NCBI GenBank assembly: GCA_963675625.1
Contig: OY776497.1
Coordinates: forward strand, 1-64,000
DNA length: 64,000 bases
Reading direction: 5' to 3'
Origin: F22 sp963675625
GTDB taxonomy: Bacteria; Bacteroidota; Bacteroidia; Bacteroidales; Bacteroidaceae
The translations under genes were made by a program, and so were the position numbers. Shown here in pieces: positions 1 to 9,025 of the stretch; the stretch's first letter is position 1; the number at the start of each line of letters is the position of its first letter. The notes beneath the pieces were generated by a model. That model saw only the letters and a program-made list of their open reading frames with translations, had not been told where the DNA came from and did not search any database.

Positions 1-266
1 ATATAACCCTTGGTGTGGCTATCGCCACGATAGTTTTTCTTCAACCACTCAGTCGCTACGCGCCAGCTCGCCACTCTTGAGGCCACTGAAAAAAAGGGCT
101 TAAAGTCTTACCTTTAACCCCTTATTGACGCAAACTGAAGATTTTAGAGGTGCCCTAAGGCGTTTCTACATTTTCAAATGGATCTTTGACTTCTGATATT
201 TTATGTATTGAAATTGGCTTACATGAAGCTATATGAGGTATATAGAGTAAAAACAGGGTATTTCTC

Positions 267-1745
267 CTATTTTCTCTTATTTTGGTCTATTAATCGCAGT
301 ATTCTTTTCAGATTTACGACACTTATGGCTACAGCGCCCTGTATGGTCATGCTATCCAGACCATATGAACGAGTTTTGTTGTACCCATGTTGATTTTTGA
401 GTTCGCCATTCTTGGCTTCGACCTTGTATCTTTCTCGCATTTGTTCATTGAACTCATCTGTTTTCTCGAATTCAATATGTTCTTTGAATATGCCTTCGAT
501 AATCCGTACTTGATACACTCTAGATTTAGCTCCTTCCTTATAGCACCCGTGTCTTAATGGACAGACTTTACATTTGGAGATATCAAAGTAATATCTAATA
601 GATGGACTATAATATCGCTTAGATGTTTTGCAAGAGTTCCTTTGCTTTCTCACTGACAGATGCCCTGCAGGACAAATAAACCCATCCCCATCTTTACAGT
701 AAGTAAACTCTCTTTCTTGAGTTCTCATACCTTGTGAGATTGTAGGATTCATGCGAGCAAAAAGCTTGATATCGTTTTCTTTAGCTAGGTCTAAGTTAGC
801 CTTCGCAGAATACGCTCGATCACCAATGATTGCATCTAGTGGTAAGTCACGATCTGCACACTGTTGTATTAGCGGCGGTAGTTCACTACCATCATCCACC
901 CCGCCAGGAGTAATGGTCGCTGCCTTAATCAAGCGATTAGGGTCTAAAAGAAGATGAGTTTTATACCCAAAGAAAGAGCGACGTACAGACTTATGCCCTA
1001 TCTGGGCATCCTTATCTTTAGAGGCTATGATACCGTCTTCTCTGGCATCATCTAAAGTCTCCTTAAGGTTGTTAAGTGCTTCTGTAACGGCTGGAATATC
1101 TCTAATGATAGCGTTCTCTTCAAGCATTTGTACAAAGGATTCGGCTTCTTTACGAACTGTCTTCTCGTCTTTACTTCCTGTAATCGGAGGCATGCTCTGC
1201 GCATCCTCTGGAGAGAACTTCTTAATTAAGTTGGATAACTTGTCCATGCGTTTATTAAGCTTACGTCCATAATACTCATACGTGTATTTTGACTCTGTAT
1301 GCGTGGCATCAACAATACCTGTTTTAGAAAGTTTAATGCCATTAGCAACAGCCACTTCCATAGTCTTGGTAATCAACAAATTAAGCAAGTCTAAGTCGAT
1401 TAGACGTTGTCTACGGAACTTAGTCAAAGTACTCGGATTGATCAGGTTTACTTCATCATGAGCTAACCCCAAGAAGTACTTAAAAGACATATCGTAAAGC
1501 GAACGGTTTACAACATCAATATCAGAAATGTCAAAGAGCTCTTTGAGAAACAAGTATTTAAATAACAAGATCGGATCGATTGCTCGACGACCAATGTGAC
1601 TATACTTGTCCTTCAGTTCATTGTAGACAAAACTAAAGTCTACAAGGTCGTGTAGTCGACGGAGTTCATTCGTCTTAGGAACAACTTGCTCCATAAACTG
1701 ACGACTAAAGTCAATAGATTGTTGATTGTTGGGAGTATCTAGCAT
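267..1745 (-). CDS. IS1182-family transposase (copy 1)
   Basis: DDE transposase that would cut and join the ends of its own element. The reading frame could begin at 1802, but a Bacteroidota -7 element (TATCTTTG on the minus strand, plus-strand 1765-1772) lies inside that extension, so I start at the Met at 1745, giving 492 aa beginning MLDTPNNQQS. The N-terminal third (IDPILLFKYLFLKELF) resembles the DUF772 domain of IS1182/IS5 transposases. Candidate catalytic acidic residues are in GIVDATHTES, in AIIGDRAYSAK and near the C-terminus (YKVEAKNGELK). A cysteine cluster (CKVCPLRHGC) lies between the last two, as is usual in this family. The translation is identical in all four copies, so the copies are recent and probably functional. 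Confidence 0.93.
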   Translation of the reverse strand: MLDTPNNQQSIDFSRQFMEQVVPKTNELRRLHDLVDFSFVYNELKDKYSHIGRRAIDPILLFKYLFLKELFDISDIDVVNRSLYDMSFKYFLGLAHDEVNLINPSTLTKFRRQRLIDLDLLNLLITKTMEVAVANGIKLSKTGIVDATHTESKYTYEYYGRKLNKRMDKLSNLIKKFSPEDAQSMPPITGSKDEKTVRKEAESFVQMLEENAIIRDIPAVTEALNNLKETLDDAREDGIIASKDKDAQIGHKSVRRSFFGYKTHLLLDPNRLIKAATITPGGVDDGSELPPLIQQCADRDLPLDAIIGDRAYSAKANLDLAKENDIKLFARMNPTISQGMRTQEREFTYCKDGDGFICPAGHLSVRKQRNSCKTSKRYYSPSIRYYFDISKCKVCPLRHGCYKEGAKSRVYQVRIIEGIFKEHIEFEKTDEFNEQMRERYKVEAKNGELKNQHGYNKTRSYGLDSMTIQGAVAISVVNLKRILRLIDQNKRK

Positions 1746-1764
1746 ACATTCTTTCTTTGGTATG

Positions 1765-1772
1765 CAAAGATA
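1765..1772 (-). promoter_or_regulatory. Predicted -7 element of transposase promoter
   Basis: TATCTTTG on the minus strand fits TAnnTTTG. I see no good -33 element 19-21 bases upstream. It lies 20 bases before the chosen transposase start and occurs at the same place in all four IS copies. Confidence 0.45.
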
Positions 1773-1875
1773 AGAATATAAGAGATAGCAACCTGACATC
1801 AACAGGCCTATTAAAACACGAAGTGTGAATACTTAGTAAATAAAATCGTTTTTCAGTGGCCTCCTCTTTGGCGAG

Positions 1876-2284
1876 CAGCTATCCAGCGCCATAAGCTATC
1901 CCCTCCATTTACACCATGCAACCCCCAATAATCAGGTGCATTAAGTGTCCCTCAGCTGTCAAGTATATAAGAGCGCGCTCTTATATACTTGACAGCTCGT
2001 GCTTATATACTACTCCATTTGCTCTCATATACCACCCCGTTAGATGGCCTATTAAAGTCATCTACCGAGAGCCATATGTAGCCCTTTTCTGCATTAAAAT
2101 TAAGAGAAAACAATGTATTAGAATAAGAAAACTGGATTTATTTTAAGCGACATGCAGTGATACGCGAAAAAAGATTTATTTTTCCGCCATCCCGACAGAA
2201 ATATTTCAAAGATATTACATAACTCATAATTATTCCGTCTCTCCAAAAAAAAATTCCGCTATCCCGACACGATTACTAGTGGCG
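1876..2284. other. Gene-free stretch: degenerate 17-bp repeats, a palindrome and AT-rich DNA
   Basis: From 1876 to about 1950 there are degenerate 17-base units of the type CTATCCAGCGCCATAAG, the same family as the better arrays at 4780 and 6805. A 44-base perfect palindrome follows at 1954-1997. The rest is AT-rich with two copies of ATCCCGACA (2189-2197 and 2261-2269). The only open frame (1916-2146) runs through the repeat and the palindrome and is not convincing. Confidence 0.55.
1954..1997. repeat. 44-bp perfect loop-free palindrome
   Basis: The left arm 1954-1975 begins AGCTGTCAAG and is exactly the reverse complement of 1976-1997, with no spacer; the centre is GAGCGCGCTC. Symmetry stops one base outside on either side. 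It could extrude as a cruciform or be a binding site for a dimeric protein. There is no T-run to suggest a terminator. Confidence 0.9.
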
Positions 2285-2662
2285 CTATTCTTCCCATTTC
2301 TTGATCATACTCCAAGGCACCTGGCACTCCATTCTGATAGCCTCAAGCACAGTCATCGTATCAGTAAACAAAAACTTATTTTCGATATGCAATACACGAA
2401 TACCTCTTTTGCGCAATACTTTATCACGAAATGGGTCATTATTACGATAATCAAAGTGATGTTGTCCATCCAGCTCGATCGCCAAGTGCTCCTTAGGGCA
2501 ATAAAAATCCACGATAAACCCGTCAATGACAACCTGTCTACGGAATTTATACCCCAGCTTCTTATTCTTGATATTAGCCCATAGCATAGCTTCCGCTTTA
2601 GTGAGCTCATCTTTACGCATGAAATAGGCAAGCGCCTTCTTTTCTAAGTTCTCTTTAGTCAT
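2285..2662 (-). CDS. DUF559 domain protein (Vsr-like endonuclease fold)
   Basis: 125-aa protein of the DUF559 family, a very-short-patch-repair-like nuclease fold. The sequence shows the family signature: LTKAEAMLWANIKNKKLGYK, then FRRQVVIDGFIVDFYC and LAIELDGQHH, with the acidic residues D and E of the putative metal site, and ending RVLHIEN. I start at Met 2662 because a -7-like element (TATCTTTG, minus strand, 2687-2694) lies just upstream; the frame is open to 2719. It is a solitary gene between two IS copies. Proteins of this family are common beside mobile elements, but their biological role is not established. Confidence 0.8.
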   Translation of the reverse strand: MTKENLEKKALAYFMRKDELTKAEAMLWANIKNKKLGYKFRRQVVIDGFIVDFYCPKEHLAIELDGQHHFDYRNNDPFRDKVLRKRGIRVLHIENKFLFTDTMTVLEAIRMECQVPWSMIKKWEE

Positions 2663-2686
2663 AAATGTAAGCGTGTGGTTATATCG

Positions 2687-2694
2687 CAAAGATA
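2687..2694 (-). promoter_or_regulatory. Predicted -7 element for the DUF559 gene
   Basis: TATCTTTG on the minus strand matches TAnnTTTG. I do not see a clear -33 box at 19-21 bases. It would give a leader of roughly 18 bases. Confidence 0.4.
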
Positions 2695-2983
2695 CCCATC
2701 CTGGGTGATAGCAGGGCACAGATCATCCGTTTTTTTCTCTTGTTTTTTTTGTTTTTTCGCTCCTGGATAAGATAATACCCAGCACAGGACAACACCAATA
2801 AGCCCTCTGCACAGCTCCTCGCCAAAGAGTGGCGAGGTGGCCCAACGGGCCGGAGTGGTTGATCATACAGGAGTGGTTGATAACACAGTAGATTCCCCCC
2901 AGCAGATATAACTCTAGGTGTGGCTACCGCCACGATAGTTTTTCTTCAACCACTCAGTCGCTACGCGCCAGCTCGCCACTCTT

Positions 2984-4767
2984 GAGGCCACTGAAAAAAG
3001 GGCTTAAAGTCTTACCTTTAACCCCTTATTGACGCAAACTGAAGATTTTAGAGGTGCCCTAAGGCGTTTCTACATTTTCAAATGGATCTTTGACTTCTGA
3101 TATTTTATGTATTGAAATTGGCTTACATGAAGCTATATGAGGTATATAGAGTAAAAACAGGGTATTTCTCCTATTTTCTCTTATTTTGGTCTATTAATCG
3201 CAGTATTCTTTTCAGATTTACGACACTTATGGCTACAGCGCCCTGTATGGTCATGCTATCCAGACCATATGAACGAGTTTTGTTGTACCCATGTTGATTT
3301 TTGAGTTCGCCATTCTTGGCTTCGACCTTGTATCTTTCTCGCATTTGTTCATTGAACTCATCTGTTTTCTCGAATTCAATATGTTCTTTGAATATGCCTT
3401 CGATAATCCGTACTTGATACACTCTAGATTTAGCTCCTTCCTTATAGCACCCGTGTCTTAATGGACAGACTTTACATTTGGAGATATCAAAGTAATATCT
3501 AATAGATGGACTATAATATCGCTTAGATGTTTTGCAAGAGTTCCTTTGCTTTCTCACTGACAGATGCCCTGCAGGACAAATAAACCCATCCCCATCTTTA
3601 CAGTAAGTAAACTCTCTTTCTTGAGTTCTCATACCTTGTGAGATTGTAGGATTCATGCGAGCAAAAAGCTTGATATCGTTTTCTTTAGCTAGGTCTAAGT
3701 TAGCCTTCGCAGAATACGCTCGATCACCAATGATTGCATCTAGTGGTAAGTCACGATCTGCACACTGTTGTATTAGCGGCGGTAGTTCACTACCATCATC
3801 CACCCCGCCAGGAGTAATGGTCGCTGCCTTAATCAAGCGATTAGGGTCTAAAAGAAGATGAGTTTTATACCCAAAGAAAGAGCGACGTACAGACTTATGC
3901 CCTATCTGGGCATCCTTATCTTTAGAGGCTATGATACCGTCTTCTCTGGCATCATCTAAAGTCTCCTTAAGGTTGTTAAGTGCTTCTGTAACGGCTGGAA
4001 TATCTCTAATGATAGCGTTCTCTTCAAGCATTTGTACAAAGGATTCGGCTTCTTTACGAACTGTCTTCTCGTCTTTACTTCCTGTAATCGGAGGCATGCT
4101 CTGCGCATCCTCTGGAGAGAACTTCTTAATTAAGTTGGATAACTTGTCCATGCGTTTATTAAGCTTACGTCCATAATACTCATACGTGTATTTTGACTCT
4201 GTATGCGTGGCATCAACAATACCTGTTTTAGAAAGTTTAATGCCATTAGCAACAGCCACTTCCATAGTCTTGGTAATCAACAAATTAAGCAAGTCTAAGT
4301 CGATTAGACGTTGTCTACGGAACTTAGTCAAAGTACTCGGATTGATCAGGTTTACTTCATCATGAGCTAACCCCAAGAAGTACTTAAAAGACATATCGTA
4401 AAGCGAACGGTTTACAACATCAATATCAGAAATGTCAAAGAGCTCTTTGAGAAACAAGTATTTAAATAACAAGATCGGATCGATTGCTCGACGACCAATG
4501 TGACTATACTTGTCCTTCAGTTCATTGTAGACAAAACTAAAGTCTACAAGGTCGTGTAGTCGACGGAGTTCATTCGTCTTAGGAACAACTTGCTCCATAA
4601 ACTGACGACTAAAGTCAATAGATTGTTGATTGTTGGGAGTATCTAGCATACATTCTTTCTTTGGTATGCAAAGATAAGAATATAAGAGATAGCAACCTGA
4701 CATCAACAGGCCTATTAAAACACGAAGTGTGAATACTTAGTAAATAAAATCGTTTTTCAGTGGCCTC
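2984..4767 (-). mobile_element. IS1182-like insertion sequence, copy 2 (1784 bp)
   Basis: It has the same 15-base perfect terminal inverted repeats as copy 1. The direct repeats CTCTT are at 2979-2983 and 4768-4772. It has the same orientation as the other three copies and an identical transposase. Confidence 0.93.
3171..4649 (-). CDS. IS1182-family transposase (copy 2)
   Basis: Same 492-aa protein as the gene at 267-1745, with identical translation. The start is chosen downstream of the internal TATCTTTG element, as in copy 1. Confidence 0.92.
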   Translation of the reverse strand: MLDTPNNQQSIDFSRQFMEQVVPKTNELRRLHDLVDFSFVYNELKDKYSHIGRRAIDPILLFKYLFLKELFDISDIDVVNRSLYDMSFKYFLGLAHDEVNLINPSTLTKFRRQRLIDLDLLNLLITKTMEVAVANGIKLSKTGIVDATHTESKYTYEYYGRKLNKRMDKLSNLIKKFSPEDAQSMPPITGSKDEKTVRKEAESFVQMLEENAIIRDIPAVTEALNNLKETLDDAREDGIIASKDKDAQIGHKSVRRSFFGYKTHLLLDPNRLIKAATITPGGVDDGSELPPLIQQCADRDLPLDAIIGDRAYSAKANLDLAKENDIKLFARMNPTISQGMRTQEREFTYCKDGDGFICPAGHLSVRKQRNSCKTSKRYYSPSIRYYFDISKCKVCPLRHGCYKEGAKSRVYQVRIIEGIFKEHIEFEKTDEFNEQMRERYKVEAKNGELKNQHGYNKTRSYGLDSMTIQGAVAISVVNLKRILRLIDQNKRK

Positions 4768-4779
4768 CTCTTTGGCGAG

Positions 4780-4842
4780 CAGCTGTCCAGGGTATTAAGC
4801 TATGCAGCGTCATAACTCATCCAGAAGCCCCCTGCAGAGTTC
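4780..4842. repeat. 17-bp tandem units linking composite repeats 2 and 3
   Basis: After CAG come units of 17 bases: CTGTCCAGGGTATTAAG, CTATGCAGCGTCATAAC, TCATCCAGAAGCCCCCT, running directly into the first hairpin of the next composite unit. The units share a CAG core and a TTAA/ATAA end. Confidence 0.65.
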
Positions 4843-5008
4843 CTCGCCAAAGAGTGGCGAGGTGGCCCAAAGGGCCGGAGTGGTTGATAATAAAGGAGTG
4901 GTTGATAACACAGTAGATTCTACCCAGCAGATATAACTCTAGGTGTGGCTACCGCCACGATAGTTTTTCTTCAACCACTCAGTCGCTCCGCGCCAGCTCG
5001 CCACTCTT

Positions 5009-6792
5009 GAGGCCACTGAAAAAAGGGCTTAAAGTCTTACCTTTAACCCCTTATTGACGCAAACTGAAGATTTTAGAGGTGCCCTAAGGCGTTTCTACAT
5101 TTTCAAATGGATCTTTGACTTCTGATATTTTATGTATTGAAATTGGCTTACATGAAGCTATATGAGGTATATAGAGTAAAAACAGGGTATTTCTCCTATT
5201 TTCTCTTATTTTGGTCTATTAATCGCAGTATTCTTTTCAGATTTACGACACTTATGGCTACAGCGCCCTGTATGGTCATGCTATCCAGACCATATGAACG
5301 AGTTTTGTTGTACCCATGTTGATTTTTGAGTTCGCCATTCTTGGCTTCGACCTTGTATCTTTCTCGCATTTGTTCATTGAACTCATCTGTTTTCTCGAAT
5401 TCAATATGTTCTTTGAATATGCCTTCGATAATCCGTACTTGATACACTCTAGATTTAGCTCCTTCCTTATAGCACCCGTGTCTTAATGGACAGACTTTAC
5501 ATTTGGAGATATCAAAGTAATATCTAATAGATGGACTATAATATCGCTTAGATGTTTTGCAAGAGTTCCTTTGCTTTCTCACTGACAGATGCCCTGCAGG
5601 ACAAATAAACCCATCCCCATCTTTACAGTAAGTAAACTCTCTTTCTTGAGTTCTCATACCTTGTGAGATTGTAGGATTCATGCGAGCAAAAAGCTTGATA
5701 TCGTTTTCTTTAGCTAGGTCTAAGTTAGCCTTCGCAGAATACGCTCGATCACCAATGATTGCATCTAGTGGTAAGTCACGATCTGCACACTGTTGTATTA
5801 GCGGCGGTAGTTCACTACCATCATCCACCCCGCCAGGAGTAATGGTCGCTGCCTTAATCAAGCGATTAGGGTCTAAAAGAAGATGAGTTTTATACCCAAA
5901 GAAAGAGCGACGTACAGACTTATGCCCTATCTGGGCATCCTTATCTTTAGAGGCTATGATACCGTCTTCTCTGGCATCATCTAAAGTCTCCTTAAGGTTG
6001 TTAAGTGCTTCTGTAACGGCTGGAATATCTCTAATGATAGCGTTCTCTTCAAGCATTTGTACAAAGGATTCGGCTTCTTTACGAACTGTCTTCTCGTCTT
6101 TACTTCCTGTAATCGGAGGCATGCTCTGCGCATCCTCTGGAGAGAACTTCTTAATTAAGTTGGATAACTTGTCCATGCGTTTATTAAGCTTACGTCCATA
6201 ATACTCATACGTGTATTTTGACTCTGTATGCGTGGCATCAACAATACCTGTTTTAGAAAGTTTAATGCCATTAGCAACAGCCACTTCCATAGTCTTGGTA
6301 ATCAACAAATTAAGCAAGTCTAAGTCGATTAGACGTTGTCTACGGAACTTAGTCAAAGTACTCGGATTGATCAGGTTTACTTCATCATGAGCTAACCCCA
6401 AGAAGTACTTAAAAGACATATCGTAAAGCGAACGGTTTACAACATCAATATCAGAAATGTCAAAGAGCTCTTTGAGAAACAAGTATTTAAATAACAAGAT
6501 CGGATCGATTGCTCGACGACCAATGTGACTATACTTGTCCTTCAGTTCATTGTAGACAAAACTAAAGTCTACAAGGTCGTGTAGTCGACGGAGTTCATTC
6601 GTCTTAGGAACAACTTGCTCCATAAACTGACGACTAAAGTCAATAGATTGTTGATTGTTGGGAGTATCTAGCATACATTCTTTCTTTGGTATGCAAAGAT
6701 AAGAATATAAGAGATAGCAACCTGACATCAACAGGCCTATTAAAACACGAAGTGTGAATACTTAGTAAATAAAATCGTTTTTCAGTGGCCTC
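5009..6792 (-). mobile_element. IS1182-like insertion sequence, copy 3 (1784 bp)
   Basis: Perfect 15-base terminal inverted repeats, with CTCTT direct repeats at 5004-5008 and 6793-6797. Inserted at exactly the same base of the composite repeat as copies 1 and 2. Confidence 0.93.
5196..6674 (-). CDS. IS1182-family transposase (copy 3)
   Basis: 492 aa, translation identical to copies 1, 2 and 4. Confidence 0.92.
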   Translation of the reverse strand: MLDTPNNQQSIDFSRQFMEQVVPKTNELRRLHDLVDFSFVYNELKDKYSHIGRRAIDPILLFKYLFLKELFDISDIDVVNRSLYDMSFKYFLGLAHDEVNLINPSTLTKFRRQRLIDLDLLNLLITKTMEVAVANGIKLSKTGIVDATHTESKYTYEYYGRKLNKRMDKLSNLIKKFSPEDAQSMPPITGSKDEKTVRKEAESFVQMLEENAIIRDIPAVTEALNNLKETLDDAREDGIIASKDKDAQIGHKSVRRSFFGYKTHLLLDPNRLIKAATITPGGVDDGSELPPLIQQCADRDLPLDAIIGDRAYSAKANLDLAKENDIKLFARMNPTISQGMRTQEREFTYCKDGDGFICPAGHLSVRKQRNSCKTSKRYYSPSIRYYFDISKCKVCPLRHGCYKEGAKSRVYQVRIIEGIFKEHIEFEKTDEFNEQMRERYKVEAKNGELKNQHGYNKTRSYGLDSMTIQGAVAISVVNLKRILRLIDQNKRK

Positions 6793-6804
6793 CTCTTTGG
6801 CGAG

Positions 6805-6876
6805 CAGCTGTGCAGGGTATTAACCTATACAGAGTCATAACCTCTCCAGCACCTTGACCTCTCCAGTGTCTTAACT
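6805..6876. repeat. 17-bp tandem repeat array
   Basis: After CAG, four units in register: CTGTGCAGGGTATTAAC, CTATACAGAGTCATAAC, CTCTCCAGCACCTTGAC, CTCTCCAGTGTCTTAAC. The array ends at the first base of the amidase remnant, so it marks a recombination junction. Confidence 0.75.
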
Positions 6877-6906
6877 GCCGCTGCACGCGACTTTCTAGAA
6901 GAATAG
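6877..6906 (+). pseudogene. 3' remnant of the amidase gene
   Basis: Reads A-A-R-D-F-L-E-E-stop, the same as the last codons of the amidase at 20989-21597, with a silent change and TAG for TGA. Homology continues through the terminator and leader. The rest of the gene is missing and replaced by the 17-bp repeat array. Confidence 0.8.
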
Positions 6907-6930
6907 AAGCGGAGTGGGGTGATAAAATCA

Positions 6931-6962
6931 CAACACCCGAACTTTCACAAGCTCGGGTGTTG
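6931..6962 (+). terminator. Terminator, copy of the amidase terminator
   Basis: CAACACCCGA at 6931-6940 pairs with TCGGGTGTTG at 6953-6962; the same stem and loop occur at 21627-21658 behind the intact amidase gene. Confidence 0.75.
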
Positions 6963-7020
6963 ATTTTCCTATAGAGTACACCCTATAGACTTATATTTTA
7001 ACTATGAGGGCAAAGATAAG

Positions 7021-7470
7021 CATTTCGCACCGATATCTCTTTGAAAAACACACAATTCACAGAAAGAAACGATATTCGCTTCAAACTTAACGTATAACTG
7101 TCAAAATATTTGTTTTTCTACGACTTTGATAAAAAATTTTCAAAACTAATACATGGTTACATTCTTACTGTAACCGATACACTTTTGTTTTGTAACCACT
7201 TGCAAATCAGCACATTACAGAAAAAAGCCTAGACCGTATCTGTTTAAAATGTAATATTTTTGTATCATTCTTGTCATTGCTTTTTATCAAAAAATGAAGG
7301 GCTACTCTTGCAGGAGTGCGATTTTAATCCTACATTTGTGACATAAAATTCGCTAATATACGATTTAGCGACAAAACGATTTAATAGGTAAGCTCTGGTT
7401 AGAGTTTTAAGGTATAAATCGAGTGATAGACGTGCTGGCATATTGTGAGCATGATCTTAGTGTAATTGTT
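7021..7470 (+). repeat. Duplicated polysaccharide-locus leader, copy 1
   Basis: Nearly identical base for base to about 21670-22120. Both hold the inverted repeat around the GTAACC motifs, the predicted promoter, and the shared sequence running into a GTGATAGACGTG stretch. Copy 1 drives the flippase gene; copy 2 drives rfbB. Copy 1 has about 50 extra bases between the terminator and the shared part (about 6965-7020). This explains most of the gene-free interval 6907-7491. Confidence 0.85.
7308..7338 (+). promoter_or_regulatory. Predicted promoter of the flippase operon
   Basis: TTGC (7308-7311), 19 bases, TACATTTG (7331-7338) match the Bacteroidota -33/-7 consensus. Transcription would start near 7345 and leave a leader of about 145 bases. 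The same elements with the same spacing are conserved in leader copy 2. Confidence 0.7.
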
Positions 7471-7491
7471 CTGCAAAGACTTATAACTTTT

Positions 7492-9024
7492 ATGACAAAC
7501 GATCAGAATAATAAAAGAATAGCAAAAAACACATTACTGTTGTACTTCAGATTGATTTTCACCATGCTTGTGTCTTTGTACACCAGTCGTGTCGTGTTAA
7601 ATGTTCTTGGTGAATCCGATTTTGGTGTGTACAATGTGGTAGGAGGTGTGGTTGCTATGTTTAGCATGTTCTCTGGATCTTTCTCAAGTGCCATAACTCG
7701 TTTTCTTACCTATGAAATGGGTAAGAAGAACTTCTCCAAATTAAAACAGATATTTTCTACCTCTATAACCATACAAATTATCTTAGGAATACTCATATTT
7801 ATTGCAGGTGAAATAGCAGGACAGTGGTTTATTTTCAATAAAATGACGATAACTCCAGATCGTGTTCATGCAGCAATCATTGTGCTACATTGTTCCTTGC
7901 TAAATTTCGTGGTCAATTTACTGAGTGTACCTTATAATGCAAGTATCATAGCGCATGAGGATATGAAAGCTTTTGCTTATATAAGCATTGCGGAAGTGAC
8001 ATTGAAACTCGCAGCGGTATATCTCCTTGTTGTTATATTACATGATAAACTAATAGTGTATGCATGCTTATTATTGATTGTCTCGATTATAATACGGCTT
8101 ACATATTCGTTCTATTGCAGAAGGTATGAGGAATGTCGGTTTCGGCTTATGATAGATAAGCCTTTGTTTAAAGAAATGGGAGCATTTGTCATGTGGAACA
8201 GCATTGGTGTGGCATCAGCCGCCTTACGGAGTTCTGGCGTTAATGTGTTGATCAATATATTCTTTTCTCCGTCAGTAAATGCAGCTAGAGGAATATCTTT
8301 TCAGGTGAACAATGCAGTCACGCAGTTTTCTTCAAATTTCATGAAAGCAATCAATCCTCAAATAACCAAATCATATGCTTCAAAAAATAATGAGTATATG
8401 TTGTCTTTGATATTTAGAGGTGCGAAGCTATCATTCTTTCTATTAATGATTTTGACAGCTGCTTTATTGGTGCGTACTGATTATGTGATGACGCTTTGGC
8501 TCAATATTGTACCAGCACACACAGTTAGTTTTGTTAGATTGATGCTTTTGTTTACATTGGTAGAAAGTTTGTCAATGCCTTTGATTACTGTTATGTTGGC
8601 AACGGGAAAAATCCGTAATTATCAGATAATTGTAGGAGGTATTTTACTCTTAATTTTACCTGTATCTTGGATCTTATTACGATTAGGATTTCCACCAGAA
8701 TCAACAATGGTAGTATACATTGTATTTTCTTTTGCAAGCCTATGTGCTAGGCTGATCATGTTGCGTAAAATGATACAATTTCCTCCAAAGGCTTTTTTGC
8801 AAAAGGTGTTCTTCAGATGTGCTATTGCATTTGTGTTAACAATGAGTTGCGTGCGATTGATTTCAGAAATATTGCCAAACTCCTTTGTAGGCTTTATCTC
8901 CCTGTTGATACTATCATTTGTTATATCAGCTCTAATAATCTATGTAGCTGGATTAGAAAGGAGCGAAAGAGACTTCATTAATAAGAAAGTAATAGAATTT
9001 ATTCATTTATCCCATAGTAAGTAA
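7492..9024 (+). CDS. Wzx-type polysaccharide flippase (MOP superfamily)
   Basis: Integral inner-membrane protein of about 510 aa with 12 or more hydrophobic segments along its whole length. It would move undecaprenyl-PP-linked repeat units to the periplasmic side. The N-terminus NTLLLYFRLIFTMLVSLYTS and the segment GESDFGVYNVVGGVVAMFS are typical of Bacteroidota flippases. The frame is open from a GTG at 7423, but those bases belong to the duplicated leader shared with rfbB, so Met 7492 is the likely start. One base separates it from the next gene. It is the intact relative of the broken flippase at 25.7-26.2 kb (about half of the residues identical by eye in the C-terminal part), so it may supply flippase activity for the main locus; that is inference. 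Confidence 0.85.
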   Translation: MTNDQNNKRIAKNTLLLYFRLIFTMLVSLYTSRVVLNVLGESDFGVYNVVGGVVAMFSMFSGSFSSAITRFLTYEMGKKNFSKLKQIFSTSITIQIILGILIFIAGEIAGQWFIFNKMTITPDRVHAAIIVLHCSLLNFVVNLLSVPYNASIIAHEDMKAFAYISIAEVTLKLAAVYLLVVILHDKLIVYACLLLIVSIIIRLTYSFYCRRYEECRFRLMIDKPLFKEMGAFVMWNSIGVASAALRSSGVNVLINIFFSPSVNAARGISFQVNNAVTQFSSNFMKAINPQITKSYASKNNEYMLSLIFRGAKLSFFLLMILTAALLVRTDYVMTLWLNIVPAHTVSFVRLMLLFTLVESLSMPLITVMLATGKIRNYQIIVGGILLLILPVSWILLRLGFPPESTMVVYIVFSFASLCARLIMLRKMIQFPPKAFLQKVFFRCAIAFVLTMSCVRLISEILPNSFVGFISLLILSFVISALIIYVAGLERSERDFINKKVIEFIHLSHSK

Positions 9025-9025
9025 A

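Larger units (their letters stand above)
79..1863 (-). mobile_element. IS1182-like insertion sequence, copy 1 (1785 bp)
   Basis: The ends are perfect inverted repeats GAGGCCACTGAAAAA / TTTTTCAGTGGCCTC. The element is flanked by the 5-base direct repeat CTCTT (74-78 and 1864-1868). It carries one transposase gene on the minus strand. It differs from the other three copies by one extra A in the A-run of the left end (seven instead of six), hence 1785 rather than 1784 bp. Confidence 0.93.
1..1875. repeat. MITE-like composite repeat, unit 1, left end outside window, split by IS copy 1
   Basis: Palindromic modules read left to right: GTGGCTATCGCCAC (hairpin A), CGCTACGCGCC (module B), then the hairpin CTCGCCA-CTCTT-TGGCGAG (module C), into whose loop the IS is inserted. 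The right half-stem TGGCGAG resumes at 1869-1875 after the duplicated CTCTT. The same modules recur in four more units in this window, so the element is a modular repeat of about 156-173 bp once the IS is subtracted. It contains no coding capacity. Confidence 0.75.
2818..4779. repeat. MITE-like composite repeat, unit 2, split by IS copy 2
   Basis: It starts with an intact hairpin CTCGCCA-AAGAG-TGGCGAG (2818-2836). Next come a GGCCC-AAC-GGGCC hairpin, GGAGTGGTTGA twice, hairpin A (GTGGCTACCGCCAC), TCAACCACTC, CGCTACGCGCC and a second C hairpin, which is interrupted at its loop by IS copy 2 and resumes at 4773-4779. Without the IS and its duplication the unit is 173 bp. The two ends are inverted copies of the same hairpin, as in a MITE. 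Confidence 0.8.
4843..6804. repeat. MITE-like composite repeat, unit 3, split by IS copy 3
   Basis: Same module order as unit 2: hairpin C at 4843-4861, GGCCC-AAA-GGGCC, GAGTGGTTGA twice, hairpin A, module B, second C hairpin. It is also 173 bp without the IS. It is separated from unit 2 only by the 17-bp tandem units, so units 2 and 3 look like a tandem duplication. Confidence 0.8.

Noticed and set aside
208..393. Small plus-strand frames inside each IS copy (61, 68 and 81 aa)
   Set aside because: They are identical in all copies only because the IS is identical; they lie antisense to the transposase.
1916..2146. 76-aa open frame across the palindrome
   Set aside because: It is made of repeat and palindrome sequence, and there is no RBS or family resemblance.
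7423..7491. N-terminal extension of the flippase with a GTG start
   Set aside because: The same bases form the untranslated leader of rfbB in the second copy, so they are not coding.
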